A stretch of 64,000 nucleotides of DNA from Microvirga terrae (GCF_013307435.2 NZ_CP102845.1:1922001-1986000), one strand, 5' to 3'; shown: positions 37,249-48,046, counted from the first letter of the stretch. A program made the numbers and translations. The notes: a model not told the origin generated them from the letters alone.

Positions 37249-37868
37249 TGAAGCTTGATGTCACCACGCTCGAAGGCGCGAGCGCCGGATCGGTCGACCT
37301 GAACGAGGCCATCTTCGGACTCGAGCCGCGCGCCGACCTGCTCGCCCGCTGCGTTCGCTGGCAGCTCGCTAAGCGCCAGGCCGGCACGCACGCCGTCAAG
37401 AATCGTTCGGACATCGACCGGACGACCAAGAAGGTCTACAAGCAGAAGGGCACCGGCAGCGCCCGCCACGGCGCCGCGAGTGCTCCCCAGTTCCGGGGCG
37501 GCGGTCGTGCCTTCGGCCCGCAGGTCCGCAGCCATGCGCACGACCTGCCCAAGAAGGTCCGCGCTCTTGCCCTGAAGCATGCGCTCTCGTCCAAGGCCAA
37601 GGACGCCTCGCTCGTCGTGATCGACGACGTGAAGCTCTCCGAGCCGAAGACGAAGGCTCTCGTCGAGCGCTTCGGCAAGCTCGGCCTCGGCAACGCGCTG
37701 ATCATCGGCGGCGCCGAGATCGAGACGAACTTCCAGCGGGCTGCTCGCAACATCCCGAACATCGACGTCCTGCCGGTGCAGGGCATCAACGTCTATGACA
37801 TCCTGCGTCGCGAGAAGCTCGTTCTCACGAAGTCGGCTGTCGATGCGCTGGAGGCGCGTTTCAAATGA
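37248..37868 (+). CDS. rplD: 50S ribosomal protein L4
   Basis: This 206-residue protein lines the nascent peptide tunnel. The conserved extended loop [20 protein letters not shown] and [20 protein letters not shown] are present. In E. coli L4 represses the S10 operon; whether it does so here is unknown. ATG 37248 overlaps the rplC stop (TGATG), and the stop overlaps rplW (ATGA), so translation is coupled on both sides. Confidence 0.96.
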   Translation: MKLDVTTLEGASAGSVDLNEAIFGLEPRADLLARCVRWQLAKRQAGTHAVKNRSDIDRTTKKVYKQKGTGSARHGAASAPQFRGGGRAFGPQVRSHAHDLPKKVRALALKHALSSKAKDASLVVIDDVKLSEPKTKALVERFGKLGLGNALIIGGAEIETNFQRAARNIPNIDVLPVQGINVYDILRREKLVLTKSAVDALEARFK

Positions 37869-38161
37869 GCCTGGACCCGCGCCATTACGATGTGATCGTA
37901 AGCCCGGTCATCACCGAGAAGGCCACGACCCTGTCCGAACAGAACAAGGTCGTCTTCAAGGTGCGGCTGGATGCGACGAAGCCGCAGATTAAGGAAGCGG
38001 TTGAGAAGCTGTTCGATGTCAAGGTGAAGAGCGTCAACACGCTTGTCACCAAGGGCAAAGTGAAGATGTTCCGCGGCACCCGCGGCCAGCGGTCGGACGT
38101 GAAGAAGGCGGTTGTAACCCTCGTTGAGGGCCAGACCATCGACGTCACGACGGGCCTCTGA
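37865..38161 (+). CDS. rplW: 50S ribosomal protein L23
   Basis: This 98-residue protein sits at the tunnel exit and docks trigger factor and SRP. Features are [40 protein letters not shown] and the later [15 protein letters not shown]. It overlaps rplD by four bases. Confidence 0.95.
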   Translation: MSLDPRHYDVIVSPVITEKATTLSEQNKVVFKVRLDATKPQIKEAVEKLFDVKVKSVNTLVTKGKVKMFRGTRGQRSDVKKAVVTLVEGQTIDVTTGL

Positions 38162-38181
38162 TCGGACGAGAGAGTGATCCG

Positions 38182-39018
38182 ATGGCTTTGAAGACTTTCA
38201 AACCAATCACCCCCGGCCTGCGCCAGCTGGTGATCGTGGACCGCAGCGAGCTCTACAAGGGCAAGCCGGTCAAGAAGCTGACGGAGGGCAAGAGCTCCTC
38301 CGGCGGTCGTAACAATATGGGTCGCGTGACCGTCCGCTTCCGTGGCGGTGGTCACAAGCGCACCCTGCGCCTGGTCGACTTCAAGCGTCGCGCCCGTCTG
38401 GGCGATGCGGCGACCGTGGAGCGGATCGAGTACGATCCGAACCGCACCGCCTTCATCGCTCTGATCCGCTACGCCGACGGCGAGCAGTCGTACATCCTGG
38501 CTCCGCAGCGTCTGGCTGTCGGCGATCAGGTGGCGGCTGGCGAGCAGGTCGACATCAAGCCGGGCAATGCGATGCCGATCGGCAACATGCCGGTGGGAAC
38601 GATCATCCACAACGTCGAGCTCAAGATCGGTAAGGGCGCGGCACTCGCCCGTTCCGCCGGTACCTACGCTCAGATCGTGGGTCGTGACCAGGGCTACGTG
38701 ACGATCCGCCTAAGCTCGGGAGAGCAGCGCTTGGTCCATGGCCAGTGCTTCGCCAGTGTCGGCGCGGTGTCGAACCCGGACCACATGAACACCTCTGTCG
38801 GTAAGGCTGGTCGTAACCGGTGGCTCGGCAAGCGTCCGCACAACCGCGGCGTGGCCATGAACCCGATCGACCACCCGCACGGTGGTGGTGAGGGCCGTAC
38901 CTCCGGTGGTCGTCATCCGGTGTCCCCGTGGGGCGTCCCGACCAAAGGCAAGAAAACCCGTTCGAACAAGCGGACCGACAAGTTCATCGTGTCGAGCCGC
39001 CACGCTCGGAAGAAGTAA
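38182..39018 (+). CDS. rplB: 50S ribosomal protein L2
   Basis: This 278-residue protein is needed for peptidyl transfer and subunit joining. The start [17 protein letters not shown], the [20 protein letters not shown] segment and the near-C-terminal [20 protein letters not shown] with its conserved histidine are all present. Length is normal. Confidence 0.97.
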   Translation: MALKTFKPITPGLRQLVIVDRSELYKGKPVKKLTEGKSSSGGRNNMGRVTVRFRGGGHKRTLRLVDFKRRARLGDAATVERIEYDPNRTAFIALIRYADGEQSYILAPQRLAVGDQVAAGEQVDIKPGNAMPIGNMPVGTIIHNVELKIGKGAALARSAGTYAQIVGRDQGYVTIRLSSGEQRLVHGQCFASVGAVSNPDHMNTSVGKAGRNRWLGKRPHNRGVAMNPIDHPHGGGEGRTSGGRHPVSPWGVPTKGKKTRSNKRTDKFIVSSRHARKK

Positions 39019-39033
39019 GGATAGAGGCACGTC

Positions 39034-39312
39034 ATGGCACGTTCGCTTTGGAAGGGTCCGTTCGTCGACGGCTACCTCCTCAAGAAGGCCGAGGCTGCCC
39101 GTTCCTCGGGCCGCAACGAGGTTATCAAGATCTGGAGCCGCCGCTCCACGATTCTCCCGCAGTTCGTGGGCCTCACTTTCGGGGTCTACAACGGTCAGAA
39201 GCACATTCCCGTCAACGTGAACGAGGAAATGGTGGGTCACAAGTTCGGCGAGTTCTCGCCGACCCGCACCTTCCACGGCCACGCGGCGGACAAGAAGGCG
39301 AAGAGGAAGTAA
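39034..39312 (+). CDS. rpsS: 30S ribosomal protein S19
   Basis: This 92-residue protein is in the 30S head, forming a complex with S13. It has [39 protein letters not shown] and the [21 protein letters not shown]-terminal signature. rplV starts one base after its stop. Confidence 0.96.
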   Translation: MARSLWKGPFVDGYLLKKAEAARSSGRNEVIKIWSRRSTILPQFVGLTFGVYNGQKHIPVNVNEEMVGHKFGEFSPTRTFHGHAADKKAKRK

Positions 39313-39313
39313 G

Positions 39314-39694
39314 ATGGGTAAGGCCGCGACTCCTCGCGCACTGAGCGACACAGAGGCACAAGCCGTCGCTCGCATGCTGCGCGTCAGCCCCCAGAAGCTC
39401 AACCTTGTTGCGGCCCTTATCCGCGGCAAGAAGGTTTCTGCGGCTCTCGCCGATCTCGAGTTCTCCCGCAAGCGCATCGCGCGCGACGTGAAGAAGTGCC
39501 TCGAGAGCGCCATTGCGAACGCCGAGAACAACCACAATCTCGATGTGGACGATCTCGTCGTCAGCCAGGCCTTCGTCGGCAAGGCGCTTGTCATGAAGCG
39601 CTTCCACGCCCGGGCCCGCGGCCGGGGTGCTCGTATCATGAAGCCGTTCTCGAACCTCACGATCGTGGTTCGGGAAGTTGCCGAACAGGCATAA
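39314..39694 (+). CDS. rplV: 50S ribosomal protein L22
   Basis: This 126-residue protein has the [20 protein letters not shown] core, [20 protein letters not shown], and the tunnel-lining loop near [19 protein letters not shown]. The N-terminus carries a ~18-residue Ala/Thr-rich extension common in alphaproteobacteria. rpsC follows after 11 bases with an AAGGAG site. Confidence 0.95.
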   Translation: MGKAATPRALSDTEAQAVARMLRVSPQKLNLVAALIRGKKVSAALADLEFSRKRIARDVKKCLESAIANAENNHNLDVDDLVVSQAFVGKALVMKRFHARARGRGARIMKPFSNLTIVVREVAEQA

Positions 39695-39705
39695 AGGAGA
39701 ACCAG

Positions 39706-40410
39706 ATGGGTCAGAAAGTTAACCCGATCGGTCTTCGGCTCGGCATCAACCGGACCTGGGACTCGCGCTGGTTCGCCGGCAAAGGCGAGTACGCCAAGCT
39801 GATGCATGAGGACATGGCGATCCGCGAAGCTCTCATGAAGCAGCTGAAGCAGGCCGCCGTTTCGAAGATCGTCATCGAACGTCCGCACAAGAAGTGTCGC
39901 GTCACCATCCACTCGGGTCGTCCGGGCGTGGTGATCGGCAAGAAGGGCGCCGACATCGAGAAGCTGCGCAAGCTCGTCTCGAAGATGACCGACGCCGATG
40001 TGGCGATCAACATTGTCGAGGTCCGTAAGCCGGAAGTCGACGCTACGCTGGTGGCCGACTCGATCGCCCAGCAGCTCGAGCGCCGTGTCGCTTTCCGCCG
40101 CGCCATGAAGCGTGCCGTTCAATCGGCCATGCGTCTGGGCGCCGAGGGTATCCGTATCAACTGCTCGGGCCGTCTGGGTGGCGCTGAAATCGCCCGCCTC
40201 GAATGGTACCGCGAGGGCCGCGTTCCGCTGCACACCCTGCGTGCGGACGTGGATTACGGTACGTCCACGGCCTTCACGACCTATGGCACCTGCGGCATCA
40301 AGGTCTGGATCTTCAAGGGCGAAATCCTTGAGCACGATCCGATGGCCCAGGACAAGCGGATGAACGACGAAGGAGGCCGCTCCGGTGGCCGCCGCGAGCA
40401 GGCGGCGTAA
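39706..40410 (+). CDS. rpsC: 30S ribosomal protein S3
   Basis: This 234-residue protein has the [20 protein letters not shown] start, the KH domain ([20 protein letters not shown]) and the C-terminal domain ([20 protein letters not shown]). It lines the mRNA entry channel and acts in mRNA unwinding. ATG 39706 is chosen; the frame is open upstream inside rplV but lacks family similarity. Confidence 0.96.
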   Translation: MGQKVNPIGLRLGINRTWDSRWFAGKGEYAKLMHEDMAIREALMKQLKQAAVSKIVIERPHKKCRVTIHSGRPGVVIGKKGADIEKLRKLVSKMTDADVAINIVEVRKPEVDATLVADSIAQQLERRVAFRRAMKRAVQSAMRLGAEGIRINCSGRLGGAEIARLEWYREGRVPLHTLRADVDYGTSTAFTTYGTCGIKVWIFKGEILEHDPMAQDKRMNDEGGRSGGRREQAA

Positions 40411-40434
40411 CCGAGAGGTCAGGAGAGGTTTGCC

Positions 40435-40848
40435 ATGTTGCAACCGAAGAAAACCAAGTTCCGTAAGCAATTCAAGGGCCGCATCTCTGGCACCGCGAAG
40501 GGCGGCACGGACCTCAACTTCGGCCAGTTCGGCCTGAAGGCGATGGAACCCGAGCGCGTCAACGCTCGTCAGATCGAGGCGGCTCGCCGCGCCATCACCC
40601 GCGCGATGAAGCGTGCGGGCCGGGTGTGGATCCGCATCTTCCCGGACGTGCCTGTGTCGACCAAGCCGACCGAAGTGCGTATGGGTAAGGGTAAGGGCGC
40701 TCCCGAGTACTGGGCGGCTAAGGTCAAGCCTGGCCGTATCATGTTCGAGATCGACGGCGTGCCGGAGGATATCGCTCGCGAGGCTCTTCGCCTCGGCGCC
40801 GCGAAGCTCCCAATCAAGACGCGCTTCATCCAGCGCATTGCCGAGTAA
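40435..40848 (+). CDS. rplP: 50S ribosomal protein L16
   Basis: This 137-residue protein near the A-site tRNA elbow starts [17 protein letters not shown] and has [19 protein letters not shown] and the [20 protein letters not shown] signature. Normal length. rpmC follows after 10 bases. Confidence 0.96.
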   Translation: MLQPKKTKFRKQFKGRISGTAKGGTDLNFGQFGLKAMEPERVNARQIEAARRAITRAMKRAGRVWIRIFPDVPVSTKPTEVRMGKGKGAPEYWAAKVKPGRIMFEIDGVPEDIAREALRLGAAKLPIKTRFIQRIAE

Positions 40849-40858
40849 GGAGGGGATC

Positions 40859-41071
40859 ATGAAGTCTAAGCAGAGAGCCTCCGACCTCAACGCGATGTCG
40901 CAGGACCAGCTGACGGACGAGCTGCTGAACCTGAAGAAGGAGCAGTTCAACCTCCGCTTCCAGCGCGCCACCGGCCAGCTCGAGAACACCGGACGTGTCC
41001 GCGAAGTCCGTCGGGACATCGCCCGCGTCAAGACGCTGCAGCGCCAGAAGGCCGCTGCGGCGAAGGCTTAA
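40859..41071 (+). CDS. rpmC: 50S ribosomal protein L29
   Basis: This 70-residue, two-helix protein near the tunnel exit has [40 protein letters not shown] and [17 protein letters not shown] 40859 follows an AAGGAGG site. Confidence 0.94.
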   Translation: MKSKQRASDLNAMSQDQLTDELLNLKKEQFNLRFQRATGQLENTGRVREVRRDIARVKTLQRQKAAAAKA

Positions 41072-41082
41072 AGGGGATCAAG

Positions 41083-41322
41083 ATGCCGAAGCGCGTTTTG
41101 CAGGGCGTCGTTGTCAGCGACAAGCAGGACAAGACGGTCGTTGTGAAGGTGGAACGCCGTTTCACGCACCCGGTCATGAAGAAGACCGTGCGTAAGACGA
41201 AGAACTACCATGCTCACGACGAGAACAACACAGCCAAGGTGGGCGACACGGTCTTCATCGAAGAGACCAAGCCGCTCTCCAAACTGAAGACCTGGGTGCT
41301 CGTCGACCAAGCGAAGGCTTAA
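41083..41322 (+). CDS. rpsQ: 30S ribosomal protein S17
   Basis: This 79-residue OB-fold protein is a primary 16S rRNA binder. It has [40 protein letters not shown] and a final acidic/basic segment of normal length. It is the last gene of the S10 cluster; a promoter-like sequence begins 18 bases after its stop. Confidence 0.95.
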   Translation: MPKRVLQGVVVSDKQDKTVVVKVERRFTHPVMKKTVRKTKNYHAHDENNTAKVGDTVFIEETKPLSKLKTWVLVDQAKA

Positions 41323-41340
41323 CAAAGCCTTCTCTAGGGG

Positions 41341-41369
41341 TTGTCAAACGGGGGCGGTTCGTGTATACG
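41341..41369 (+). promoter_or_regulatory. Candidate spc operon promoter
   Basis: TTGTCA (41341-41346), exactly 17 bases, and TATACG (41364-41369) sit between rpsQ and rplN, about 115 bases before rplN. The E. coli spc promoter occupies the same gap. The 164-base gap is unusually long for this cluster, supporting a separate start site. Confidence 0.65.
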
Positions 41370-41486
41370 GCCGCCTCTCTCGACATTTGAAGGGCAGGGG
41401 ACAAGAGATCCCCGTCAGGCGTAGTCCGGGGGGCAATCCTGCCTTGGCCCGGAAACCTGTCTGAAACAAAGGAAAGGATCAAAGCC

Positions 41487-41855
41487 ATGATCCAGATGCA
41501 GACGAATCTTGACGTCGCCGATAATTCCGGCGCCCGTCGCGTGATGTGCATCAAGGTTCTCGGCGGTTCGAAGCGTAAGTACGCTTCCGTGGGCGATATC
41601 ATCGTCGTATCCGTAAAAGAGGCTATTCCGCGCGGCCGCGTGAAGAAGGGCGATGTCATGAAGGCAGTCGTCGTTCGCACCGCGAAGGACATCCGCCGCG
41701 CTGACGGCTCAGTCATCCGCTTCGACCGGAATGCCGCCGTTCTGATCAACAATCAGAAAGAGCCGGTCGGCACCCGAATCTTCGGCCCGGTTCCGCGTGA
41801 ACTGCGTGCCAAGAACCACATGAAAATCATTTCGCTTGCGCCGGAGGTGCTCTAA
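41487..41855 (+). CDS. rplN: 50S ribosomal protein L14
   Basis: This 122-residue protein forms part of an inter-subunit bridge. The [20 protein letters not shown] start, [17 protein letters not shown] and [20 protein letters not shown] are canonical. First gene of the spc cluster, it overlaps rplX by one base (TAATG). Confidence 0.97.
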   Translation: MIQMQTNLDVADNSGARRVMCIKVLGGSKRKYASVGDIIVVSVKEAIPRGRVKKGDVMKAVVVRTAKDIRRADGSVIRFDRNAAVLINNQKEPVGTRIFGPVPRELRAKNHMKIISLAPEVL

Positions 41856-42172
41856 TGGCCGCGAAGATCAAGAAGGGCGATAAGGTCGTCGTCCTGACCG
41901 GTCGCGACAAGGGCAAGACCGGTGAAGTCGTGCAGATGCTCCCGAAGGAAGAGCGCGCGGTCGTCCGCGGCGTCAACCTCGTGAAGCGTCACCAGCGCCA
42001 GACGGCGAATGCCGAAGGTGGCATCATCTCGAAAGAGGCGAGCATCCATCTGTCGAACCTGGCCTATGCGGACCCGAAGGACGGCAAGCCGACTCGGGTT
42101 GGTTTCAAAGTTCTGGAAGACGGCCGCAAGGTCCGTTTCGCCAAGCGTTCGGGGGACCTGATCGATGGCTAA
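41855..42172 (+). CDS. rplX: 50S ribosomal protein L24
   Basis: This 105-residue assembly initiator has a KOW motif ([20 protein letters not shown]), [20 protein letters not shown] and the [18 protein letters not shown] tail. It overlaps rplE by eight bases. Confidence 0.95.
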   Translation: MAAKIKKGDKVVVLTGRDKGKTGEVVQMLPKEERAVVRGVNLVKRHQRQTANAEGGIISKEASIHLSNLAYADPKDGKPTRVGFKVLEDGRKVRFAKRSGDLIDG

Positions 42173-42731
42173 GGCTCAGGTGGACGGCTACACGCCGCGG
42201 CTGAAGAAGCACTACGAGGAAGTGGTGCGTCCGAAGCTCATTGAAGAATTCGGCTACAAGAACCCCATGGAAGTGCCGACGATCGAGAAGATCGTGCTCA
42301 ACATGGGCGTTGGCGAGTCGACCGCCGACTCGAAGAAGGCTTCGGTCGCTGCGGCTGACCTCGCTCTCATCGCCGGCCAGAAGCCGGTGATCACGAAGGC
42401 CCGCAAGGCTATCTCGCAGTTCAAGGTCCGCGAGAACATGCCGATCGGCGCCAAGGTCACGCTGCGCAAGGTTCGCATGTACGAGTTCCTTGACCGTCTC
42501 GTGACCATTGCTCTCCCGCGCGTCCGCGACTTCCGGGGCTTGAACCCCAAGTCGTTCGACGGCCGCGGCAACTACGCAATGGGCATCAAGGAGCACCTCG
42601 TGTTCCCTGAGATCAATTACGATAGGGTCGAGCAGGTTTGGGGCATGGACGTCGTCATCACCACCACGGCGAAGACCGACGAAGAAGCCCGCGCCCTGCT
42701 GCGTCACTTCAACTTCCCGTTCCGGCAGTGA
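42165..42731 (+). CDS. rplE: 50S ribosomal protein L5
   Basis: This 188-residue protein binds 5S rRNA and contacts P-site tRNA. It has [59 protein letters not shown] and [20 protein letters not shown]. Normal length; rpsN follows. Confidence 0.97.
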   Translation: MAKAQVDGYTPRLKKHYEEVVRPKLIEEFGYKNPMEVPTIEKIVLNMGVGESTADSKKASVAAADLALIAGQKPVITKARKAISQFKVRENMPIGAKVTLRKVRMYEFLDRLVTIALPRVRDFRGLNPKSFDGRGNYAMGIKEHLVFPEINYDRVEQVWGMDVVITTTAKTDEEARALLRHFNFPFRQ

Positions 42732-42770
42732 GGATAGCTGTCCTCAAACGCGGACACTGGAGATAAAAGC

Positions 42771-43076
42771 ATGGCAAAGAAAAGCGCTATTGAGAAGAAC
42801 AAGCATCGTCGTGAGCTGGTGAAGAAGTTCGCCGGCCGTCGCGAGCGCCTTCTGGCGGTCGCCAACGACGAGTCGAAGTCCATGGAGGAGCGCTTCGAAG
42901 CGCGCCTCAAGCTGGCTGAGCTGCCGCGTAACGCGAGCAAGACCCGCATCCGCAACCGCTGCGAGATCACGGGCCGTCCGCGCGCCTACTACCGCAAACT
43001 CGGCATGTCCCGTATCGCTCTGCGGGAACTGGGCAACAAGGGCCTGATCCCGGGCCTCGTGAAGTCCAGCTGGTAA
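42771..43076 (+). CDS. rpsN: 30S ribosomal protein S14 (zinc-free type)
   Basis: This 101-residue protein is the long S14 form lacking the CxxC zinc motif. It has [19 protein letters not shown] and the C-terminal signature [20 protein letters not shown]. It lies in the spc order between rplE and rpsH. Confidence 0.96.
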   Translation: MAKKSAIEKNKHRRELVKKFAGRRERLLAVANDESKSMEERFEARLKLAELPRNASKTRIRNRCEITGRPRAYYRKLGMSRIALRELGNKGLIPGLVKSSW

Positions 43077-43091
43077 GGGGGAGGGCATCAT

Positions 43092-43487
43092 ATGATCAAC
43101 GATCCGTTGGGCGATATGCTCACCCGTATCCGCAACGCGCAGATGCGCCGTCGCGGGTCCGTCTCCACCCCCGGCTCGAAGCTCCGCGCTCGCGTCCTCG
43201 AGGTTCTCAAGTCCGAGGGCTACATCCGCGACTACTCGCAGACTGAGTTCGGCAACGGCCGAACGGAGTTCTCGATCGAGCTCAAGTATTATGACGGTCA
43301 GCCGGTGATCCGCTCCATCGAGCGTGTCTCCAAGCCCGGCCGCCGCGTGTATGCCTCCGTCGACACCATGCCTCGCGTGGCCGACGGTCTGGGCATCACC
43401 ATTCTCTCGACGCCGCAGGGCGTGATGGCCGATCACGAGGCCCGTGAGAAGAACGTGGGCGGCGAAGTGCTCTGCAAGGTCTTCTAA
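43092..43487 (+). CDS. rpsH: 30S ribosomal protein S8
   Basis: This 131-residue protein has [20 protein letters not shown], the mid-region [16 protein letters not shown] and a C-terminal [21 protein letters not shown]8 binds 16S helix 21, and in E. coli represses the spc operon at rplE. Confidence 0.96.
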   Translation: MINDPLGDMLTRIRNAQMRRRGSVSTPGSKLRARVLEVLKSEGYIRDYSQTEFGNGRTEFSIELKYYDGQPVIRSIERVSKPGRRVYASVDTMPRVADGLGITILSTPQGVMADHEAREKNVGGEVLCKVF

Positions 43488-43524
43488 GGCCGAAGCACCC
43501 GCACAGAACCACGGAGATTCGAAA

Positions 43525-44058
43525 ATGTCCCGAGTAGGCAAGAAGCCCGTTACGGTTCCGTCAGGTGTGACGGCTACCGTTGACGGTCAGATGGTGAAGG
43601 TTAAGGGCACGAAGGGCGAACTCTCGTTCCTCGTTCCTGAAGAAGTGTCGGTTGCTCTTGAGAACGGCGCCGTGTCGGTGAACCCGCGCGACGAGTCCAA
43701 GACGGCCCGTGCAAAATGGGGCATGTCCCGCGCCCAGGTGGCGAACCTGGTCGAAGGCGTGTCCAAGGGCTTCGAGAAGCGCCTTGAGATCAACGGCGTC
43801 GGTTACAAGGCCGCCGTTGCCGGCAAGGTGCTGAAGCTGTCGCTGGGCTACAGCCACGATATCGACTACGTGATCCCGGCCGGCGTGACGATCACGACGC
43901 CCCGTCCGACGGAGGTCGTCGTGGCCGGCATCGACAAGCAGGTCGTCGGTCAGACCGCCGCCGAGATCCGCGAATACCGCGGTCCGGAGCCCTACAAGGG
44001 CAAGGGCGTCAAGTACTCCGACGAGTTCATCTTCCGCAAGGAAGGCAAGAAGAAGTAA
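43525..44058 (+). CDS. rplF: 50S ribosomal protein L6
   Basis: This 177-residue two-domain protein starts [16 protein letters not shown] and has [20 protein letters not shown] and the signature [21 protein letters not shown] 43525 is supported by a GGAG site and family length; an upstream frame to 43444 overlaps rpsH. Confidence 0.96.
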   Translation: MSRVGKKPVTVPSGVTATVDGQMVKVKGTKGELSFLVPEEVSVALENGAVSVNPRDESKTARAKWGMSRAQVANLVEGVSKGFEKRLEINGVGYKAAVAGKVLKLSLGYSHDIDYVIPAGVTITTPRPTEVVVAGIDKQVVGQTAAEIREYRGPEPYKGKGVKYSDEFIFRKEGKKK

Positions 44059-44070
44059 GGACGACGTATC

Positions 44071-44433
44071 ATGGCTGAGAAGAAAGGCGCTGAAGATCGC
44101 CGCAAGGCTCGTGTGCGCCGTGCGATCAAGAAGGCAGCGAATGGCCGTCCGCGTTTGTCGGTCTTCCGTTCGTCCAAGCAGATCTACGCCCAGGTCATCG
44201 ACGACGTGAGCGGCCATACGGTCGCCTCGGCTTCGACCCTCGAGGCTGACGTGAAGGGCAAGCTCAAGACCGGAGCCACCGTGGATGCGGCGAAGGAAGT
44301 GGGCAAGCTCGTTGCCGAGCGCGCGGTTCAGGCCGGCGTGAAGCAGGTCATCTTCGACCGCTCGGGCTACCTCTATCACGGCCGCGTCAAGGCTCTCGCC
44401 GACGCTGCCCGTGAAGGCGGTCTGGATTTCTAA
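44071..44433 (+). CDS. rplR: 50S ribosomal protein L18
   Basis: This 120-residue 5S rRNA-binding protein has the [20 protein letters not shown] core, [20 protein letters not shown], and the C-terminal [20 protein letters not shown] signature. Normal length. Confidence 0.96.
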   Translation: MAEKKGAEDRRKARVRRAIKKAANGRPRLSVFRSSKQIYAQVIDDVSGHTVASASTLEADVKGKLKTGATVDAAKEVGKLVAERAVQAGVKQVIFDRSGYLYHGRVKALADAAREGGLDF

Positions 44434-44497
44434 CGGCGGGTATAATCCAAGCAACCCTTAGCGAGCGGGCCCGCCGCCCGCGCAAGTGAGAGGTCTC

Positions 44498-45067
44498 ATG
44501 GCTAGAGAACCCAGAGAACGTGCTGATCGCGAAGAGCGCGACAGCGAATTCGTGGACCGCCTGGTCCACATCAACCGCGTCGCCAAAGTCGTGAAGGGCG
44601 GCCGTCGCTTCGGCTTCGCCGCGCTTGTCGTCGTCGGCGACCAGAAGGGCCGCGTCGGCTTCGGCCACGGCAAGGCCCGTGAGGTGCCGGAAGCGATCCG
44701 CAAGGCCACCGATGCTGCCAAGCGCTCCATGATCCGCGTCGCCCTCCGCGAGGGCCGCACGCTCCACCACGACGTCAACGGCCGTCACGGCGCCGGCAAG
44801 GTCGTGCTGCGTGCCGCTCCCCAGGGTACCGGCATCATCGCCGGCGGCCCGATGCGCGCCGTTTTCGAAGTGGTGGGCATGCAGGACGTGGTCGCCAAGT
44901 CGCTCGGCTCGTCGAACCCCTACAACCTCGTGCGCGCCACCTTCGATGCGCTCAAGAACGAGGACAGCCCGCGTTCGGTCGCCGCTCGCCGCGGCCTGAA
45001 GGTCTCGACGCTGCAGGCTCGCCGCCGCGATGCGGATGCCAGCGAAGTCGCTGGCGCTGAAGCGTAA
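44498..45067 (+). CDS. rpsE: 30S ribosomal protein S5
   Basis: This 189-residue protein has the double-stranded-RNA-binding-like N-domain ([40 protein letters not shown]) and the C-domain ([20 protein letters not shown]). It takes part in mRNA unwinding and decoding accuracy. ATG 44498 follows GAGAGG. Confidence 0.96.
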   Translation: MAREPRERADREERDSEFVDRLVHINRVAKVVKGGRRFGFAALVVVGDQKGRVGFGHGKAREVPEAIRKATDAAKRSMIRVALREGRTLHHDVNGRHGAGKVVLRAAPQGTGIIAGGPMRAVFEVVGMQDVVAKSLGSSNPYNLVRATFDALKNEDSPRSVAARRGLKVSTLQARRRDADASEVAGAEA

Positions 45068-45081
45068 GGGAGGCTTTGACC

Positions 45082-45288
45082 ATGGCAAAGAATCCTGCTT
45101 CGGCTGGTAAGACCGTCACCGTTGAGCAGATCGGCTCGCCGATCCGCCGCGAGGCCAAGCAGCGCCAGACGCTGATCGGCCTCAGGCTCAACAAGCTTCA
45201 CCGTACCTCGACCTTGGAAGACACGCCGGCTGTGCGCGGCATGATCGAAAAGGTCAAGCACCTCGTGCGCGTTGTCGACGGGCAGTGA
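45082..45288 (+). CDS. rpmD: 50S ribosomal protein L30
   Basis: This 68-residue protein has the L30 ferredoxin-like core [20 protein letters not shown] followed by [23 protein letters not shown] 45082 follows AGGGAGG; a TTG at 45076 is less suitable. Confidence 0.94.
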   Translation: MAKNPASAGKTVTVEQIGSPIRREAKQRQTLIGLRLNKLHRTSTLEDTPAVRGMIEKVKHLVRVVDGQ

Positions 45289-45298
45289 GGAGAGCGTC

Positions 45299-45772
45299 AT
45301 GAAACTCAACGAAATTCGTGACAACGAAGGTTCCACCAAGAACCGCATGCGCGTGGGCCGTGGCATCGGCTCGGGCAAGGGCAAGACCGGTGGCCGCGGC
45401 GTGAAGGGTCAGAAGGCCCGTACCGGCGTGGCGATCAAGGGCTTCGAAGGCGGTCAGATGCCTCTGCACCGTCGTCTGCCGAAGCGCGGCTTCAACAAGC
45501 CGAACGCCATCGACCTGAACGAGGTCAATGTCGGGCGCATTCAGCAGGCCATCGAGGCCGGCAAGCTCGACACGGGTGCTCCCGTGACGGTCGAGACGCT
45601 TGTTGCCGCCGGCGTGGTGTCCAAGCCGCGCGACGGCGTGAAGATCCTCGGCGTCGGCGAGCTGACGGCGAAGCTTTCCTTCCAGGTCTACGGCGCGTCC
45701 AAATCGGCCGTCGAAGCGATCGAGAAGGCTGGTGGCTCGGTCACCCTGCTGGGTGCCGTTGCGCAGGCGTGA
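45299..45772 (+). CDS. rplO: 50S ribosomal protein L15
   Basis: This 157-residue protein has the glycine-rich N-terminal RNA-binding region ([20 protein letters not shown]) and the globular C-domain with [20 protein letters not shown]. It is a late 50S assembly protein. A strong stem-loop follows before secY. Confidence 0.96.
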   Translation: MKLNEIRDNEGSTKNRMRVGRGIGSGKGKTGGRGVKGQKARTGVAIKGFEGGQMPLHRRLPKRGFNKPNAIDLNEVNVGRIQQAIEAGKLDTGAPVTVETLVAAGVVSKPRDGVKILGVGELTAKLSFQVYGASKSAVEAIEKAGGSVTLLGAVAQA

Positions 45773-45801
45773 GCCCGCGCCCACATTGACTAAGATCCAA
45801 G

Positions 45802-45835
45802 CGGCGGCCCGCGTCTGATCGCGTGGCCGCCGTTT
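45802..45835 (+). terminator. Stem-loop between rplO and secY
   Basis: CGGCGGCC-CGCG pairs with CGCG-(T)-GGCCGCCG, a 12-bp stem with one bulged T and the loop TCTGAT, followed by TTT. It looks like a partial terminator or RNA-stability element. Confidence 0.6.
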
Positions 45836-45877
45836 GCGTGATGACCGTCACGTACCAGGAATTTCGGGGACACAACT

Positions 45878-47215
45878 ATGGCCTCAGCAGCCGAGCAACT
45901 TGCGGCAAACATCAATTTCGGCGCCATCGCCAAGGCCGATGAGCTGAAGAAGCGCATCTGGTTCACGTTGGGCGCGCTCATCGTCTACCGTCTCGGCACC
46001 TACATTCCGCTGCCCGGGATCGACCCGGAGGCTCTCCGGCAGAGCTTCCAGGGCGCCAGCGGCGGCGTGCTCGGTCTGTTCAACATGTTCTCGGGCGGTG
46101 CCGTGGAGCGCATGGCGATCTTCGCCCTGAACATCATGCCGTACATTTCGGCTTCGATCATCGTCCAGCTTCTGACATCCGTTCTGCCCTCCCTGGAGGC
46201 GCTCAAGAAGGAAGGGGAGGCAGGACGCAAGATCCTGAACCAGTATACGCGCTACCTCACCGTCTTCTTGGCCGTGTTTCAGTCCTGGGGCATCGCCGTA
46301 GGGCTGCAGAGCTCCGGCACGATCGTACAGTCGCCGGGGCCGTTCTTCCTGGTCTCGACCGTAATCACACTGACCGGCGGAACCATGTTCCTCATGTGGC
46401 TGGGCGAGCAGATCACGTCGCGCGGCATCGGCAACGGCACCTCTCTGATAATCTTCGCCGGCATCGTGGCGAACCTGCCGACGGCGGTCGCCGGCACCCT
46501 CGAGCTGGGCCGCCAGGGCGCGATCTCGACGGGCCTGATTCTCGGAGTGATCGTGATGGCGGTCGCCATCATCTACTTCGTGGTGTTCATGGAGCGCGCG
46601 CAGCGCCGCTTGCTGATCAACTATCCGAAGCGCCAGGTCGGCAACCGGATGTACGAGGGTCAAACGTCGTTCCTGCCGCTCAAGCTGAACACCTCCGGCG
46701 TCATCCCGCCGATCTTCGCGTCCTCGCTGCTGCTGCTGCCGGCGACCATTGCCAGCTTTCAGACGAACACGGACGGGACCGGCTTCATCTCGATGCTGAC
46801 CGCCTATCTGGGCCACGGGCGTCCCGCCTACATGTTCCTGTACGCGGCGCTAATCGTGTTCTTCGCCTTCTTCTACACGGCGATCGTCTTCAACCCGACC
46901 GAGACGGCGGACAACCTGAAGAAACAGGGCGGCTTCATTCCCGGCATCCGCCCGGGCGAGCGCACGGCCGACTTCATCGACCAGGTGCTGACGCGTATCA
47001 CTGTGCTCGGCGCCGCCTACCTGGTGATCATCTGCCTGATTCCCGAACTGCTGGTATCCTACGCGGCTTTGCCATTCTACTTTGGCGGCACTTCGCTTCT
47101 GATCGTCGTGTCTGTTACGATGGACACGGTCGCTCAGGTGCATGGCCATCTCTTGGCTCACCAGTACGAGGGTCTCGTCAAGAAGGCGAAGCTCAAGGGC
47201 GCACGTAGACGCTAA
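45878..47215 (+). CDS. secY: Preprotein translocase channel subunit SecY
   Basis: This 445-residue inner-membrane protein with ten predicted helices forms the Sec channel with SecE and SecG. Conserved parts are RLGTYIPLPGIDPEALRQSF (helix 1/plug side), FALNIMPYISASIIVQLLTS (helix 2), and the cytoplasmic loop FNPTETADNLKKQGGFIPGI with PGERTADFIDQVLTRIT. It follows rplO in the usual spc order; adk follows after 54 bases. rpmJ, which follows secY in many bacteria, is not here. Confidence 0.97.
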   Translation: MASAAEQLAANINFGAIAKADELKKRIWFTLGALIVYRLGTYIPLPGIDPEALRQSFQGASGGVLGLFNMFSGGAVERMAIFALNIMPYISASIIVQLLTSVLPSLEALKKEGEAGRKILNQYTRYLTVFLAVFQSWGIAVGLQSSGTIVQSPGPFFLVSTVITLTGGTMFLMWLGEQITSRGIGNGTSLIIFAGIVANLPTAVAGTLELGRQGAISTGLILGVIVMAVAIIYFVVFMERAQRRLLINYPKRQVGNRMYEGQTSFLPLKLNTSGVIPPIFASSLLLLPATIASFQTNTDGTGFISMLTAYLGHGRPAYMFLYAALIVFFAFFYTAIVFNPTETADNLKKQGGFIPGIRPGERTADFIDQVLTRITVLGAAYLVIICLIPELLVSYAALPFYFGGTSLLIVVSVTMDTVAQVHGHLLAHQYEGLVKKAKLKGARRR

Positions 47216-47269
47216 GGTTCAACGCTTCGCCTGCAGGCGAGCACATTCGACGAAGTCAGGGGGACGTCG

Positions 47270-47851
47270 ATGAGGATGATTCTGCTGGGGCCGCCGGGGG
47301 CCGGGAAAGGCACTCAGGCCGTTCGCCTGGTCGACAGGTTGGGTATTCCCCAGCTTTCAACGGGCGACATGCTCCGCGCAGCCGTGGCGGCCGGCACGCC
47401 GGTCGGCCTCAAGGCCAAGGCCGTCATGGATCGCGGCGATCTCGTATCGGACGAGATCGTCGTCGGCATTATCGCCGACCGAATTGAGGAGGCAGATGCC
47501 AGGAACGGCTTCATCCTCGACGGTTTCCCCCGGACGGTCGCCCAGGCTGAGGCCTTCGACGCCATGCTGGCTGCCAAAGGCCTCAAGCTCGACGCGGTCA
47601 TCGAGTTCAAGGTGAACGAGGCCGAGCTCGTCGACCGGATCGTCAAGCGCGCCCGGGAAACCGAGGCTCGTGGAGAACCCGTCCGCAAGGACGACAATCC
47701 GGACGTGTTCAAGACCCGCCTGGAGGCTTACCGGACTCAGACGGCTCCGCTTTCGGCCTATTATGCCGAGAAGGGCATGCTGAAGACCGTCGACGGCATG
47801 AGGCCGATCGACGAGGTCACCGATGCGGTCAAGGGAATCGTCGGTCGCTGA
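47270..47851 (+). CDS. adk: Adenylate kinase
   Basis: This 193-residue enzyme converts ATP + AMP to 2 ADP. The P-loop [27 protein letters not shown] (AMP binding), and [14 protein letters not shown] are present. The LID is the short form without zinc cysteines ([20 protein letters not shown]). The gene sits between secY and rpsM, as in many bacteria. Confidence 0.96.
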   Translation: MRMILLGPPGAGKGTQAVRLVDRLGIPQLSTGDMLRAAVAAGTPVGLKAKAVMDRGDLVSDEIVVGIIADRIEEADARNGFILDGFPRTVAQAEAFDAMLAAKGLKLDAVIEFKVNEAELVDRIVKRARETEARGEPVRKDDNPDVFKTRLEAYRTQTAPLSAYYAEKGMLKTVDGMRPIDEVTDAVKGIVGR

Positions 47852-48046
47852 ACAACAGGGCTTGACGAACGGGTTAATTTCCGTTAGGGGCAAGCTCTTG
47901 CACAAGAACCTGCAGATCCAGAGGGCTTCCTGAGAAGCCGCTCTGGTTTGCTGTGTTTTGCATAAGTAACCCGCGCAGGGGCCGGCCTCCACCGGACGCG
48001 CGACAACCAAAACCCGAAGCATCTGCTTCCCATATGGAGACGGACA

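Noticed and set aside
47862..47890. TTGACG-containing promoter candidate upstream of rpsM
   Set aside because: No acceptable -10 at 16-18 bases; TAGGGG or TTAGGG are poor matches.
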